DNA of 11,845 nucleotides from Clostridia bacterium (GTDB lineage: Bacteria > Bacillota > DSM-521 > Neomoorellales > SLTJ01): the NCBI GenBank assembly GCA_014360105.1, contig JACIYD010000020.1:1-11845 (forward strand), written 5' to 3'. Made by a program: the position numbers and the translations under genes. Positions 1 through 6,158 of the stretch are shown here, piece by piece (position 1 is the first letter of the stretch; each line of letters starts with the position of its first letter). The notes under the pieces are model-generated. The model made no database searches. It was given only the letters and a program-made list of their open reading frames with translations, and was not told the origin of the DNA.

Positions 1-445
1 AGAGAAGCAGTTCGTTGCCGTCCCAATCGGTATTGAGCGGCTCCTCGAAGGAAACTTCCAGCCTTTGCCGGCTGTTGCGGCGCAAATGCATGAGAATTTC
101 GTTTTCGATGCAGCGCGAAGCGTAAGTAGCCAGCTTGATGCGCTTCTTCGGGTCAAAAGTATTGACCGCTTTGATCAGACCGATCGTGCCGATGGAAACC
201 AGATCCTCGATGCCGATTCCCGTGTTCTCGAACTTGCGCGCGATGTAAACTACCAGACGCAGGTTCCGCTCGATCAAGGTGTTCCTTACATTGCCGTCTC
301 CCGCTTCCAGCCGCTCGAGCAGGTCCCCCTCTTCGTCGCTCGTCAGGGGCGGCGGCAAAGCTTCGCTGCTGCCAACGTATTGGATGGGCGGTGCGTAAGG
401 CAGCAAGGAAAACAGGCGCCTGTAGAGCGAGTAGACGGCGAACAC
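1..445 (-). CDS. sigE: RNA polymerase sporulation sigma factor SigE, N-terminal part (runs off the left edge)
   Basis: This is the mother-cell sigma factor that follows SpoIIGA in the spoIIG operon. About 148 codons are present. After a short pro-sequence the protein reads [21 protein letters not shown], then region 2 with [20 protein letters not shown], the segment [20 protein letters not shown] and [17 protein letters not shown]. These match B. subtilis SigE as I remember it almost residue for residue. Regions 3 and 4 lie outside the window. The start is GTG at 445, preceded by GGGAGGGG with 6 bases between. The predicted pro-peptide is about 22-23 residues ([15 protein letters not shown]...), ending near [13 protein letters not shown]. 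By family knowledge SigE is made inactive at the membrane and is cleaved by SpoIIGA. The gene starts 20 bases after the spoIIGA stop, so the two are probably co-transcribed. Identity is very secure; the exact cleavage point is inferred. Confidence 0.97.
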   Translation of the reverse strand, partial: MFAVYSLYRRLFSLLPYAPPIQYVGSSEALPPPLTSDEEGDLLERLEAGDGNVRNTLIERNLRLVVYIARKFENTGIGIEDLVSIGTIGLIKAVNTFDPKKRIKLATYASRCIENEILMHLRRNSRQRLEVSFEEPLNTDWDGNELLL

Positions 446-465
446 TCTTGACCCCTCCCAAGTTG

Positions 466-1395
466 CTAGCCGATCGCCGCCTGAAGCACGTCCGGATGCA
501 GAAGCGCGCGGTAGCTTCCTTGCGGCGAAAGTTTTTGCCGGTGAATGCCGACGAGAATGTCTTTTACCCGCACCATGCGGTCGGTGGTAACCACGACCAC
601 CTCGTCAGGCCGGAAGCAGAGCAGCATACCGTGAGACCGGCCGATGGAGGTAAACGGCACCAGGTGAACCCGGGATGCCCAGGGGCTGCCCCGGAGTTCC
701 TCCGCCAGCCGGCTCAAGTCCGGCTCTTCTCCGCTTTCGATGTGCTGGCGCAGCGACACCGGCAAAAGGGGCCGTAAGACCTCGTATTCCACGATGATTA
801 CCGGCCGCCCGGTGAGGGGGTCGCGGAGCTGGTTGCCCGTGTCCACCAGGGCGCGTACCGCCAGTCTGCTTTCCCCGAAACGGATGACCACCGGTACCTG
901 GAAGAAGCTGCTGAGGAAACTACGCCGCAAAAGAGGCGCGCCCCAGCGCGCGAGAACGACCGCCGCCGCCACTGCCGCGAGCAACCAAGCTGAGGGAATG
1001 CGGCTGAGGAACAGCAAAAGACCGTTCAAAAGACCGTAAGCATCCAAGCGGCCGTCAAAGAAATAGATGGCGCCCAGCATGGCACCGGCCATGGCAAAGG
1101 CCACCAGGTACAAGTACACCACGGCCTGCCAGAAGCGCCGCAGACTGAGGCCGCCGTACGCCAGCCAGACCATGAACAGAGAAAAGAGAAGCTTGCCCCC
1201 CGCCCCCAGGGCGGCATGGCCGGCCGCGGAAAAAGGAAGGAGAGCATACACTGCGCCTGCCGTTGCCCCAAGTGCCAACCGCCAGGCGGAGGTGCTCAAT
1301 TGGGCAAACTTCGCCGTTGCCCAGAGGAGAAGGTAGTCGAGGAACCAGTTGATGCCGAAGACCACGTCCAGGTAGACCACTTGTGGCGATAGCAT
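466..1395 (-). CDS. spoIIGA: Pro-sigma-E processing membrane protease SpoIIGA
   Basis: SpoIIGA is the membrane aspartic protease that activates pro-SigE in the mother cell after asymmetric septation. The N-terminal half is very hydrophobic, with about five membrane segments over roughly the first 150 residues (for example [16 protein letters not shown] and LLNGLLLFL). The C-terminal half is soluble. It carries the aspartic-protease signature [14 protein letters not shown], with the catalytic Asp at about residue 185. The chosen start is ATG at 1395. GGGGGAAGGG ends 8 bases upstream, and the resulting 309 residues agree with the B. subtilis protein. A TTG two codons upstream (1401) is possible but sits only 2 bases from that ribosome site. 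The substrate gene sigE follows directly. A dedicated promoter lies upstream, separated from ftsZ by a terminator. Confidence 0.96.
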   Translation of the reverse strand: MLSPQVVYLDVVFGINWFLDYLLLWATAKFAQLSTSAWRLALGATAGAVYALLPFSAAGHAALGAGGKLLFSLFMVWLAYGGLSLRRFWQAVVYLYLVAFAMAGAMLGAIYFFDGRLDAYGLLNGLLLFLSRIPSAWLLAAVAAAVVLARWGAPLLRRSFLSSFFQVPVVIRFGESRLAVRALVDTGNQLRDPLTGRPVIIVEYEVLRPLLPVSLRQHIESGEEPDLSRLAEELRGSPWASRVHLVPFTSIGRSHGMLLCFRPDEVVVVTTDRMVRVKDILVGIHRQKLSPQGSYRALLHPDVLQAAIG

Positions 1396-1478
1396 GGCCA
1401 AGACCCTTCCCCCGTGGTCTGATTGCTACCATGTATATGTGTGTCGCTTACCGCTTATACCAGAAAATGCCCTACTTA

Positions 1479-1511
1479 ATTATATAATCCCGATCTGGTA
1501 ATATTTGTCAA
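1479..1511 (-). promoter_or_regulatory. spoIIG-like promoter with long spacer (TTGACA-21-TATAAT)
   Basis: Reading the minus strand, a perfect -35 box TTGACA (1511-1506) is followed after 21 bases by a perfect -10 box TATAAT (1484-1479). It lies about 85 bases upstream of the spoIIGA ATG and just beyond the ftsZ terminator. The B. subtilis spoIIG promoter is known for near-consensus SigA boxes about 22 bases apart, which need Spo0A~P to work, so the layout looks conserved. A weaker alternative with normal spacing also exists: GATTAT, 16 bases after TTGACA. A constitutive mode therefore cannot be excluded from sequence alone. Confidence 0.7.
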
Positions 1512-1512
1512 G
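1504..1512 (+). promoter_or_regulatory. Possible Spo0A box overlapping the spoIIG -35 element
   Basis: The plus strand reads TTTGTCAAG, 8 of 9 matches to the Spo0A box TTTGTCRAA. It overlaps the -35 hexamer of the spoIIGA promoter, where Spo0A~P binds in B. subtilis. No convincing second box was seen upstream. Because TTGACA itself resembles the reverse complement of the box, part of the match is forced by the promoter. Confidence 0.4.
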
Positions 1513-1597
1513 CCAAATCCTAGAATTTCGGGGAAGGTATTTGGAGCGGCAGAAGCAGGGCCCGGCGAAGCAGACCACCTGCGGCGGTATGCGATAG

Positions 1598-1629
1598 AAA
1601 AAAGTTGGGGGCTGGCCCACCCCAGCCCC
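1598..1629 (-). terminator. Intrinsic terminator after ftsZ
   Basis: On the minus strand a perfect 8-bp GC-rich stem (GGGGCTGG / CCAGCCCC, 1629-1622 with 1615-1608) has a 6-base loop. It is followed by CAAC and then six T residues (1603-1598). The stem begins about 37 bases past the ftsZ stop codon. This is a textbook Rho-independent terminator. It ends the division/cell-wall operon and insulates the sporulation operon downstream. Confidence 0.9.
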
Positions 1630-1665
1630 TTCCTGTAGGTATCCTTTGTCGCGCCGGCTTTGGCC

Positions 1666-2730
1666 TTACCGCCGCCGCAAAAAGGCCGGAATGTCCAGGT
1701 CGTGGAGGTCGAACGGTCTGATGGTGGGGCTCTCTACTTCCCTGGCGGCCGCCGCTTGCTGTCTGGCCACGTGGTCAAAGCCGGTGGCAATGACCGTGAT
1801 GCGGATCTCGTCCTTGAGGTTCTCGTCGATCACTGCCCCAAAAATAATGTTTGCGTCCGGGTCCGCCGCTGCGGCAATGATCTCCGCCGCTTCGTTTACC
1901 TCGAAAAGGCCGAGATCCGGGCCGCCGGTAATGTTCATCAGCACGCCTCTGGCGCCCTCAATCGACGTTTCCAGGAGGGGGCTGGAAATGGCCATGCGCG
2001 CCGCTTCCACCGCGCGCTTCTCGCCGGTAGCCCGGCCGATACCCATCAACGCGGTGCCCGTCTCCAGCATAATGGTTTTCACGTCGGCAAAATCAAGGTT
2101 AATCAACCCGGGTACCGCAATCAGGTCGGAAATCCCCTGCACCCCTTGCCGCAAGATGTCGTCGGCCAGGCGGAAAGCTTCGGTAATGGAAGTCTGCTTG
2201 TCCGCCACTTGCAGCAAACGGTCGTTAGGAATAATGATTAGACTGTCCACCCGGCTGCGCAGGTCGTTGATGCCGGCCTCGGCCTGCTCCGCCCGTTTGC
2301 GGCCCTCAAAGGTAAACGGCCTGGTAACCACCCCGACGGTCAGGGCGCCGGCCTGCTTCGCCACCTCGGCGACGATGGGGGCACCGCCGGTGCCCGTACC
2401 CCCGCCCATGCCGGCCGTGACAAAGACCATATCTGCCTTTTCCAGGGCCTTCACCAGTTCGTCGCGACTTTCCTCCGCCGCCCGCCGCCCGATTTCCGGA
2501 TTTGCCCCCGCTCCCAGCCCCTTGGTGAGCTTGGCCCCGATCTGCAGCTTGACGTCGGCCTTCGACAGGTGAAGGGCCTGCAAGTCCGTATTGATGGCAA
2601 TGAATTCTACGCCTTGCAGGCCGGCGGCGATCATGCGGTTTACCGCATTGCTCCCGCCGCCGCCGACGCCGACGACCTTGATATTGGCAAACTGGATGGT
2701 GCTCCCTTCCTCAAGTTCTAAAACCATCAT
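1666..2730 (-). CDS. ftsZ: Cell division protein FtsZ
   Basis: FtsZ is the tubulin-like GTPase that forms the cytokinetic ring. The 354-residue product has the N-terminal nucleotide-binding region [15 protein letters not shown], the tubulin signature GGGTGTG at 109-115, and the T7 synergy loop NLDFADV at 211-217, whose acidic residues complete the GTPase site of the next subunit. The globular core ends near ATGF (315-318). A short linker of about 25 residues leads to the C-terminal peptide [10 protein letters not shown], which binds FtsA and other partners. The linker is shorter than in B. subtilis FtsZ (382 residues in total). The ribosome site AGGAGG (2741-2736) overlaps the ftsA stop codon. 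Two ATG codons occur in tandem: 2730 is 5 bases and 2727 is 8 bases from it, so the second may be used. ftsA ends 9 bases upstream, implying coupled translation. A terminator follows. Confidence 0.98.
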   Translation of the reverse strand: MMVLELEEGSTIQFANIKVVGVGGGGSNAVNRMIAAGLQGVEFIAINTDLQALHLSKADVKLQIGAKLTKGLGAGANPEIGRRAAEESRDELVKALEKADMVFVTAGMGGGTGTGGAPIVAEVAKQAGALTVGVVTRPFTFEGRKRAEQAEAGINDLRSRVDSLIIIPNDRLLQVADKQTSITEAFRLADDILRQGVQGISDLIAVPGLINLDFADVKTIMLETGTALMGIGRATGEKRAVEAARMAISSPLLETSIEGARGVLMNITGGPDLGLFEVNEAAEIIAAAADPDANIIFGAVIDENLKDEIRITVIATGFDHVARQQAAAAREVESPTIRPFDLHDLDIPAFLRRR

Positions 2731-2741
2731 CTCCCCCTCCT
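2731..2741 (-). promoter_or_regulatory. ftsZ ribosome binding site overlapping the ftsA stop codon
   Basis: The minus strand reads TTTTAGGAGGGGGAG immediately before ATGATG. The TAG that ends ftsA supplies the first two bases of AGGAGG. This overlap suggests that ribosomes finishing ftsA help initiate ftsZ, which would keep the two products in a set ratio. Confidence 0.7.
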
Positions 2742-3972
2742 AAAACGAATCCCTGACCCAGGCCCACAGCCGACTGAGCCAACCGCCCAACAAGACGTCC
2801 TCGCCGCCCGCCGCCTCTGCCCGGCCGAGCGAGCGCGCGCCGTAAAGAAGCAAACCTACGGCCGTGGCGTATTCCGGCCCCTGTACCAGGTCGGCCATTC
2901 CTTCCAACCCCTGGGGCCGACCTATCCGCACCGGCATCTGCAGTATCTCGCCGGCCAACTGGGCCAGGCCCGCTAGCGCCGCCGTACCGCCGGTGAGGAC
3001 CACACCGCCCGGCAGCATGTAGAAATCGGTTGCTTCGGCCAACTTCTGGCGGACCAGTCCCAGGATCTCCTTTACCCGCGCCTCGACGATTGCCGCCAAT
3101 AATTGCCGGGAAACCTTTTTGGTATGCTCTCCACCGAAGTCCGGCACTTCTACTTCCTGCCCTTCGGGCACCGGACTTGCCCGAATGCCGCCGTGCTGCT
3201 TCTTCACCTGCTCTGCTGCTGCCAAAGGGATGCGCAGGCCGATCGCCAGGTCGCTGGTGATGTAATCGCCGCCCACCGGAAGGACGGCGGCCAGCCGCAG
3301 GCTGCCCCGCTGGAAGACGGCCAGATCCGTGGTGCCACCCCCGATGTCGAGCAGCACCACACCTAGATCTTTTTCCGCCGGCAAGAGGACCGCCTCCGCC
3401 GCCGCCAGCGCGCTCAAAACGACTTCCTGTACCTGCAAGCCCGCACGCGCGATCACTTTTCCCAGGTTCTGGATTGAGCTGGCGGCCGCGAGCACCAGGG
3501 TAGCCTCTACTTCCAGCCGGTTGCCCGCCATGCCGCTCGGGTCAACGATGCCGTCGTAACCGTCCACCAGGTATTGACAGGGCAGCACGTGGAGCAAGCG
3601 GCGATCCGGGGGGATGTTAATCACCTGCGCCGCCTGAAGTACCCGCACCACGTCCTCCGGGCCGATCTCGCGCTGCGGATTGGCAATGGCCACCACGCCC
3701 CTGTTCTGCGCGGTGAGCACGTGCGGCCCGGAAAGGCTGGCCAGCACCGTCTTTGCTTCCACCCCACTCATCTGCTGGGCCTGGGTCACCGCCCGTACCA
3801 CCGCCCGGGAGGCCTCCTCAATATCCACAATCATGCCGCGCCGTAGCCCCGCCGGGCTGGCCTGACCTACGCCCAGAACGGCCAGCGCTCCGCTCACGTC
3901 GACCTCCGCGACCACGGCCACCACCTTGCTCGAACCGATGTCCAGCGCCGTGAGAACGCTCCGTCTCGCCAA
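2740..3972 (-). CDS. ftsA: Cell division protein FtsA
   Basis: FtsA is the actin-like ATPase that tethers FtsZ filaments to the membrane. Visible actin-fold motifs are phosphate loop 1, LDIGSSK (10-16), phosphate loop 2, LDIGGGTTD (208-216), and the adenosine motif VVLTGGTA (324-331). The 1C subdomain lies between about residues 85 and 165. The C-terminus GGWLSRLWAWVRDSF has the alternating aromatic/basic pattern of the amphipathic membrane-targeting helix. The length of 410 residues is normal. The start is TTG at 3972, preceded by GGAGGT about 9-10 bases upstream; no better in-frame start occurs before the first phosphate loop. A consensus SigH-type promoter lies upstream at 4030-4058. The gene is followed closely by ftsZ, whose ribosome site overlaps the ftsA stop codon. 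Confidence 0.97.
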   Translation of the reverse strand: MARRSVLTALDIGSSKVVAVVAEVDVSGALAVLGVGQASPAGLRRGMIVDIEEASRAVVRAVTQAQQMSGVEAKTVLASLSGPHVLTAQNRGVVAIANPQREIGPEDVVRVLQAAQVINIPPDRRLLHVLPCQYLVDGYDGIVDPSGMAGNRLEVEATLVLAAASSIQNLGKVIARAGLQVQEVVLSALAAAEAVLLPAEKDLGVVLLDIGGGTTDLAVFQRGSLRLAAVLPVGGDYITSDLAIGLRIPLAAAEQVKKQHGGIRASPVPEGQEVEVPDFGGEHTKKVSRQLLAAIVEARVKEILGLVRQKLAEATDFYMLPGGVVLTGGTAALAGLAQLAGEILQMPVRIGRPQGLEGMADLVQGPEYATAVGLLLYGARSLGRAEAAGGEDVLLGGWLSRLWAWVRDSF

Positions 3973-4029
3973 ATCTGCGGCACCTCCAGCCGCCGCTCTC
4001 TAAGGGAAATCATTACACGGCTACCAGAA

Positions 4030-4058
4030 AAATTCAACGTAGGCTGGCTTAATCCTCC
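4030..4058 (-). promoter_or_regulatory. SigH-type promoter for ftsA-ftsZ
   Basis: The minus strand reads GGAGGATTA (4058-4050), an 11-base spacer, then GTTGAATTT (4038-4030). This fits the SigH consensus RNAGGAWWW-N11/12-RNNGAATWW at every specified position. The -35 element overlaps the sbp stop codon, and the expected start of transcription is about 50 bases upstream of ftsA. B. subtilis ftsAZ also has a SigH promoter that raises FtsA/FtsZ at the onset of sporulation, so both position and role agree. Confidence 0.75.
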
Positions 4059-4408
4059 TGCTTATGGTGCCGCTCCCGCCATTTTCGCAGGAGGTAGCGC
4101 CGGATGATGGCTAGATTCTGAAAGATACGAACGCCAAAGGCGAAAACGGCGGCAAGATAGAGGTCGACGCCCAGTTGGTCACCGAGGTAGGCGAGAATAC
4201 CGGCGAGCAGGGCGTTGCCGAAAAACCCGGTGATAAACACGCTGGCGTCGAAGTTCTCCTCCAGCCCGGCGCGCAAGCCTCCAAAGGTGGAATCAAGTGC
4301 CGCCAGGATGCCCACAGACAAGTACTTGGCATAGGCCAGAGGAATGGTCAAAGGGAAGTAGAAACCAATGATCAATCCGGCAATGAGGCCCATTAACGGC
4401 AGCCACAT
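4049..4408 (-). CDS. sbp: Small basic membrane protein Sbp (DUF1290 family)
   Basis: This is a conserved Firmicute/Actinobacteria membrane protein of unknown biochemical role, usually encoded between ftsQ/divIB and ftsA-ftsZ. The product has about three hydrophobic segments: an N-terminal one starting MWLPLMGLIAGLIIGFYFP, one around VFITGFFGNALLAGILAYLG, and VDLYLAAVFAFGVRIF. It ends in a strongly basic tail (IIRRYLLRKWRERHHK). The motifs LAALDSTFGGLRAGL and FGVRIFQNLAIIRR are typical of the family. The chosen start is ATG at 4408, which gives the usual MWLP beginning and has GGTGAGG about 9 bases upstream (119 residues). A GTG at 4423 would add five residues and overlap the ftsQ stop as GTGA, but it has a poor ribosome site. 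The YlxW/YlxX-like (DUF881) genes found next to sbp in B. subtilis are absent here. Confidence 0.92.
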   Translation of the reverse strand: MWLPLMGLIAGLIIGFYFPLTIPLAYAKYLSVGILAALDSTFGGLRAGLEENFDASVFITGFFGNALLAGILAYLGDQLGVDLYLAAVFAFGVRIFQNLAIIRRYLLRKWRERHHKQED

Positions 4409-4419
4409 GATAAGGTTCC

Positions 4420-5145
4420 TCACCCACCCGCGCCGGCGAAGCGTAACACCGGCGCCTTGGGATGGCTTACATCGATGTAGGTCACCGGGATGCGTGCTTC
4501 GGCCGCGCCTTCTTCCCGATAAATGGCCCAGAACAGAATGAGCTTGGTTTCGAGCTCATCCGGCCGACCGAGGTAGACTTCTATGCCGTTCGTGGTAAAC
4601 AGACTAATGCCCTCCGCATTGCTATAGTGAATCTCCTGGACCACCGCCCGCATCTCCGGCGCAAGACGGCGCGCCACGGCCAGAAGACCTGCCGCCTCCG
4701 GCGCGGCCACCCGCTCGCCCGGCAAGGGTTTTGCGGCCGGCAGGGTCATCCCGGTAAGCAGCGGTACTCCCTTGCCCGGCCAAGCGGCCTTACTTCCCAA
4801 GAGAGTGCCCTCGCCGTCCACCTCCCAAAACCACCCCTGGACGGGAATGGCACCGACCGCCCGGCGTTCCTCCACTTGAACCACTACCGTATCCGGCCAG
4901 CAATAGCGCAGATCGACTGCCTTGATGCGCGGGTGGAGCAGGAGCCGCTCTCTTACTTCTTGTTCCCTGATGCGAAAGAGGTTTTGGCCGGGAACCAGCC
5001 CGCTCAGCCTGATAACCTCGGCCGTGCTCAGGGCCTCGTTCCCCTCTACCCGGATCTCCGCCAAGGACCAAAAGCTCGAGCGCAGGAAAAGAAGAATACC
5101 GGCCACCAGGAGACCAACTAGCAGGAAAACCCGTAACCGTCTCAT
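4420..5145 (-). CDS. ftsQ: Cell division protein FtsQ/DivIB
   Basis: This bitopic divisome protein is the partner of FtsL and FtsB/DivIC and helps control septal peptidoglycan synthesis. The 241-residue product has a short basic cytoplasmic start (MRRLR), one membrane helix at about residues 6-21, a POTRA domain from about 26 to 95 (LAEIRVEGNEALSTAEVIRL ... VVQVEERRAVGAIP), and the following beta domain, including GWFWEVDGEGTLLG and near the end VTYIDVSHPKAPVLRF. All but the first 20 residues or so lie outside the membrane. ATG at 5145 is the only sensible start. Its ribosome site is weak, with GAAGGG directly against the codon. A SigA-type promoter lies just upstream at 5176-5204, overlapping the end of fmt. 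sbp follows with at most a four-base overlap. Confidence 0.93.
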   Translation of the reverse strand: MRRLRVFLLVGLLVAGILLFLRSSFWSLAEIRVEGNEALSTAEVIRLSGLVPGQNLFRIREQEVRERLLLHPRIKAVDLRYCWPDTVVVQVEERRAVGAIPVQGWFWEVDGEGTLLGSKAAWPGKGVPLLTGMTLPAAKPLPGERVAAPEAAGLLAVARRLAPEMRAVVQEIHYSNAEGISLFTTNGIEVYLGRPDELETKLILFWAIYREEGAAEARIPVTYIDVSHPKAPVLRFAGAGG

Positions 5146-5175
5146 CCCTTCGTCCCGTTCCGCGTCTACACCGGT

Positions 5176-5204
5176 ATTGTAATCCAGATCAGCGTGCTTG
5201 TCTA
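5176..5204 (-). promoter_or_regulatory. SigA-type promoter for ftsQ-sbp-ftsA-ftsZ
   Basis: The minus strand has TAGACA (5204-5199, 5 of 6 to TTGACA), a 17-base spacer, then TACAAT (5181-5176, 5 of 6 to TATAAT). The -35 box begins at the fmt stop codon TAG. The expected start of transcription near 5169 gives a leader of about 24 bases before the ftsQ ATG. Spacing, match and position all suit a vegetative promoter that makes the division genes partly independent of the upstream mur genes. Confidence 0.6.
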
Positions 5205-6143
5205 TGCATCTCCCAGATACTCGCCCGGAGCCAGACGGTAGCCGCGGACAAAGGCCGCCGCCTCCATCGGCGCCTTGCCCTCGGGCTGCAGTTCCTTGAC
5301 CAGCAAGGCTTGTCCGCTACCGCAGGCGACGCTGAAACCTTCGCCGCCGACGGCCAACACTTGCCCGGGCCGGGCTTCCCTTGCTGCAAGCGCGCCCGGT
5401 TCCACCCACCAGATCTTCAGGCGCTTGCCCCGCCAGGTGGTATAAGCTCCGGGCCAGGGATTCAGGCCGCGTACCCGGTTGAAGATGACCGCGGCCGGCC
5501 ATTGCCAATCGATTCTCTCGTCCTCGGGCTGCAAAGGAGGCGCATAGGAAGCAAGGGCCTCATCCTGCGGCCGCCGCGGCGCCTTCCCCGCCTCCAGTAA
5601 ATCCAGTGTCTCCAGGAGCAGGTCGGCACCAAGGCGAGCGAGCCGGTCGTGTAACGCGCCCGTGGTCTCCCGCGTGCCGATCGCGACGGCGCGCTGCAGA
5701 ATAATGTCGCCTGCGTCCAGTGCGGGAGCCATATACATCGTCGTCACGCCGGTCTCGCTTTCGCCGTTAATGACGGCCCAGTGGATCGGTGCCGCGCCGC
5801 GGTAACGGGGTAAGAGCGAAGCGTGGACGTTGATGCAGCCGTGCCGGGGGAGGTCCAGAACCGCAGGCGGCAAGATCTTGCCGTAGGCCACGACCACCGC
5901 CACCTCCGGTTCCAGCCCCCGTAGCAAAGAAAGAAAGGCCGGTTCCCGCAGGTTTGCCGGTTGCCAGATGGGCAGGCCCCGGGCCGCGGCCGCCTCTTTC
6001 ACCGGCGGCGGCGCCAAAAGGCGACGCCGGCCCTTGGGCCGGTCCGGCTGGGTCACAACTCCCAATACCCGGTGAGGGCTCTCCAGGAGAGCCTCCAGGG
6101 TAGGTAGGGCAAAAGCGGGAGTACCGAAAAAGACCAGGCGCAT
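5202..6143 (-). CDS. fmt: Methionyl-tRNA formyltransferase
   Basis: Fmt transfers a formyl group from 10-formyltetrahydrofolate to initiator Met-tRNA. The 313-residue product is a complete bacterial Fmt. It has an N-terminal Rossmann-type domain (MRLVFFGTPAFALPTLEALL), the tRNA-contacting loop QPDRPKGRRRLLAPPPVK (32-49), and the catalytic block NVHASLLPRYRGAAPIHWA with Asn105 and His107. It also has LDAGD (142-146) with the catalytic Asp, and the C-terminal OB-fold domain beginning near IDW...RVRGLNPWPGAY. The tRNA loop and C-terminal domain argue against a sugar formyltransferase. ATG at 6143 follows GGGGAGGG by about 3-4 bases, and murA ends 15 bases upstream, so fmt is embedded in the operon. 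Its usual neighbours are def, priA and rsmB/sun, so finding it between murA and ftsQ is odd. Base composition and codon use look like those of its neighbours. Confidence 0.97.
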   Translation of the reverse strand: MRLVFFGTPAFALPTLEALLESPHRVLGVVTQPDRPKGRRRLLAPPPVKEAAAARGLPIWQPANLREPAFLSLLRGLEPEVAVVVAYGKILPPAVLDLPRHGCINVHASLLPRYRGAAPIHWAVINGESETGVTTMYMAPALDAGDIILQRAVAIGTRETTGALHDRLARLGADLLLETLDLLEAGKAPRRPQDEALASYAPPLQPEDERIDWQWPAAVIFNRVRGLNPWPGAYTTWRGKRLKIWWVEPGALAAREARPGQVLAVGGEGFSVACGSGQALLVKELQPEGKAPMEAAAFVRGYRLAPGEYLGDA

Positions 6144-6158
6144 CGTCCCTCCCCTTCC

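Noticed and set aside
1646..2572. 308-codon open frame on the plus strand
   Set aside because: It is antisense to ftsZ, and its Ser/Ala/Arg-rich product has no known motif. It is an artefact of strong codon bias.
5202..6143. Idea that the formyltransferase modifies a cell-wall sugar
   Set aside because: The tRNA-binding loop and the C-terminal OB domain are those of true Fmt, so the neighbourhood does not override the sequence.
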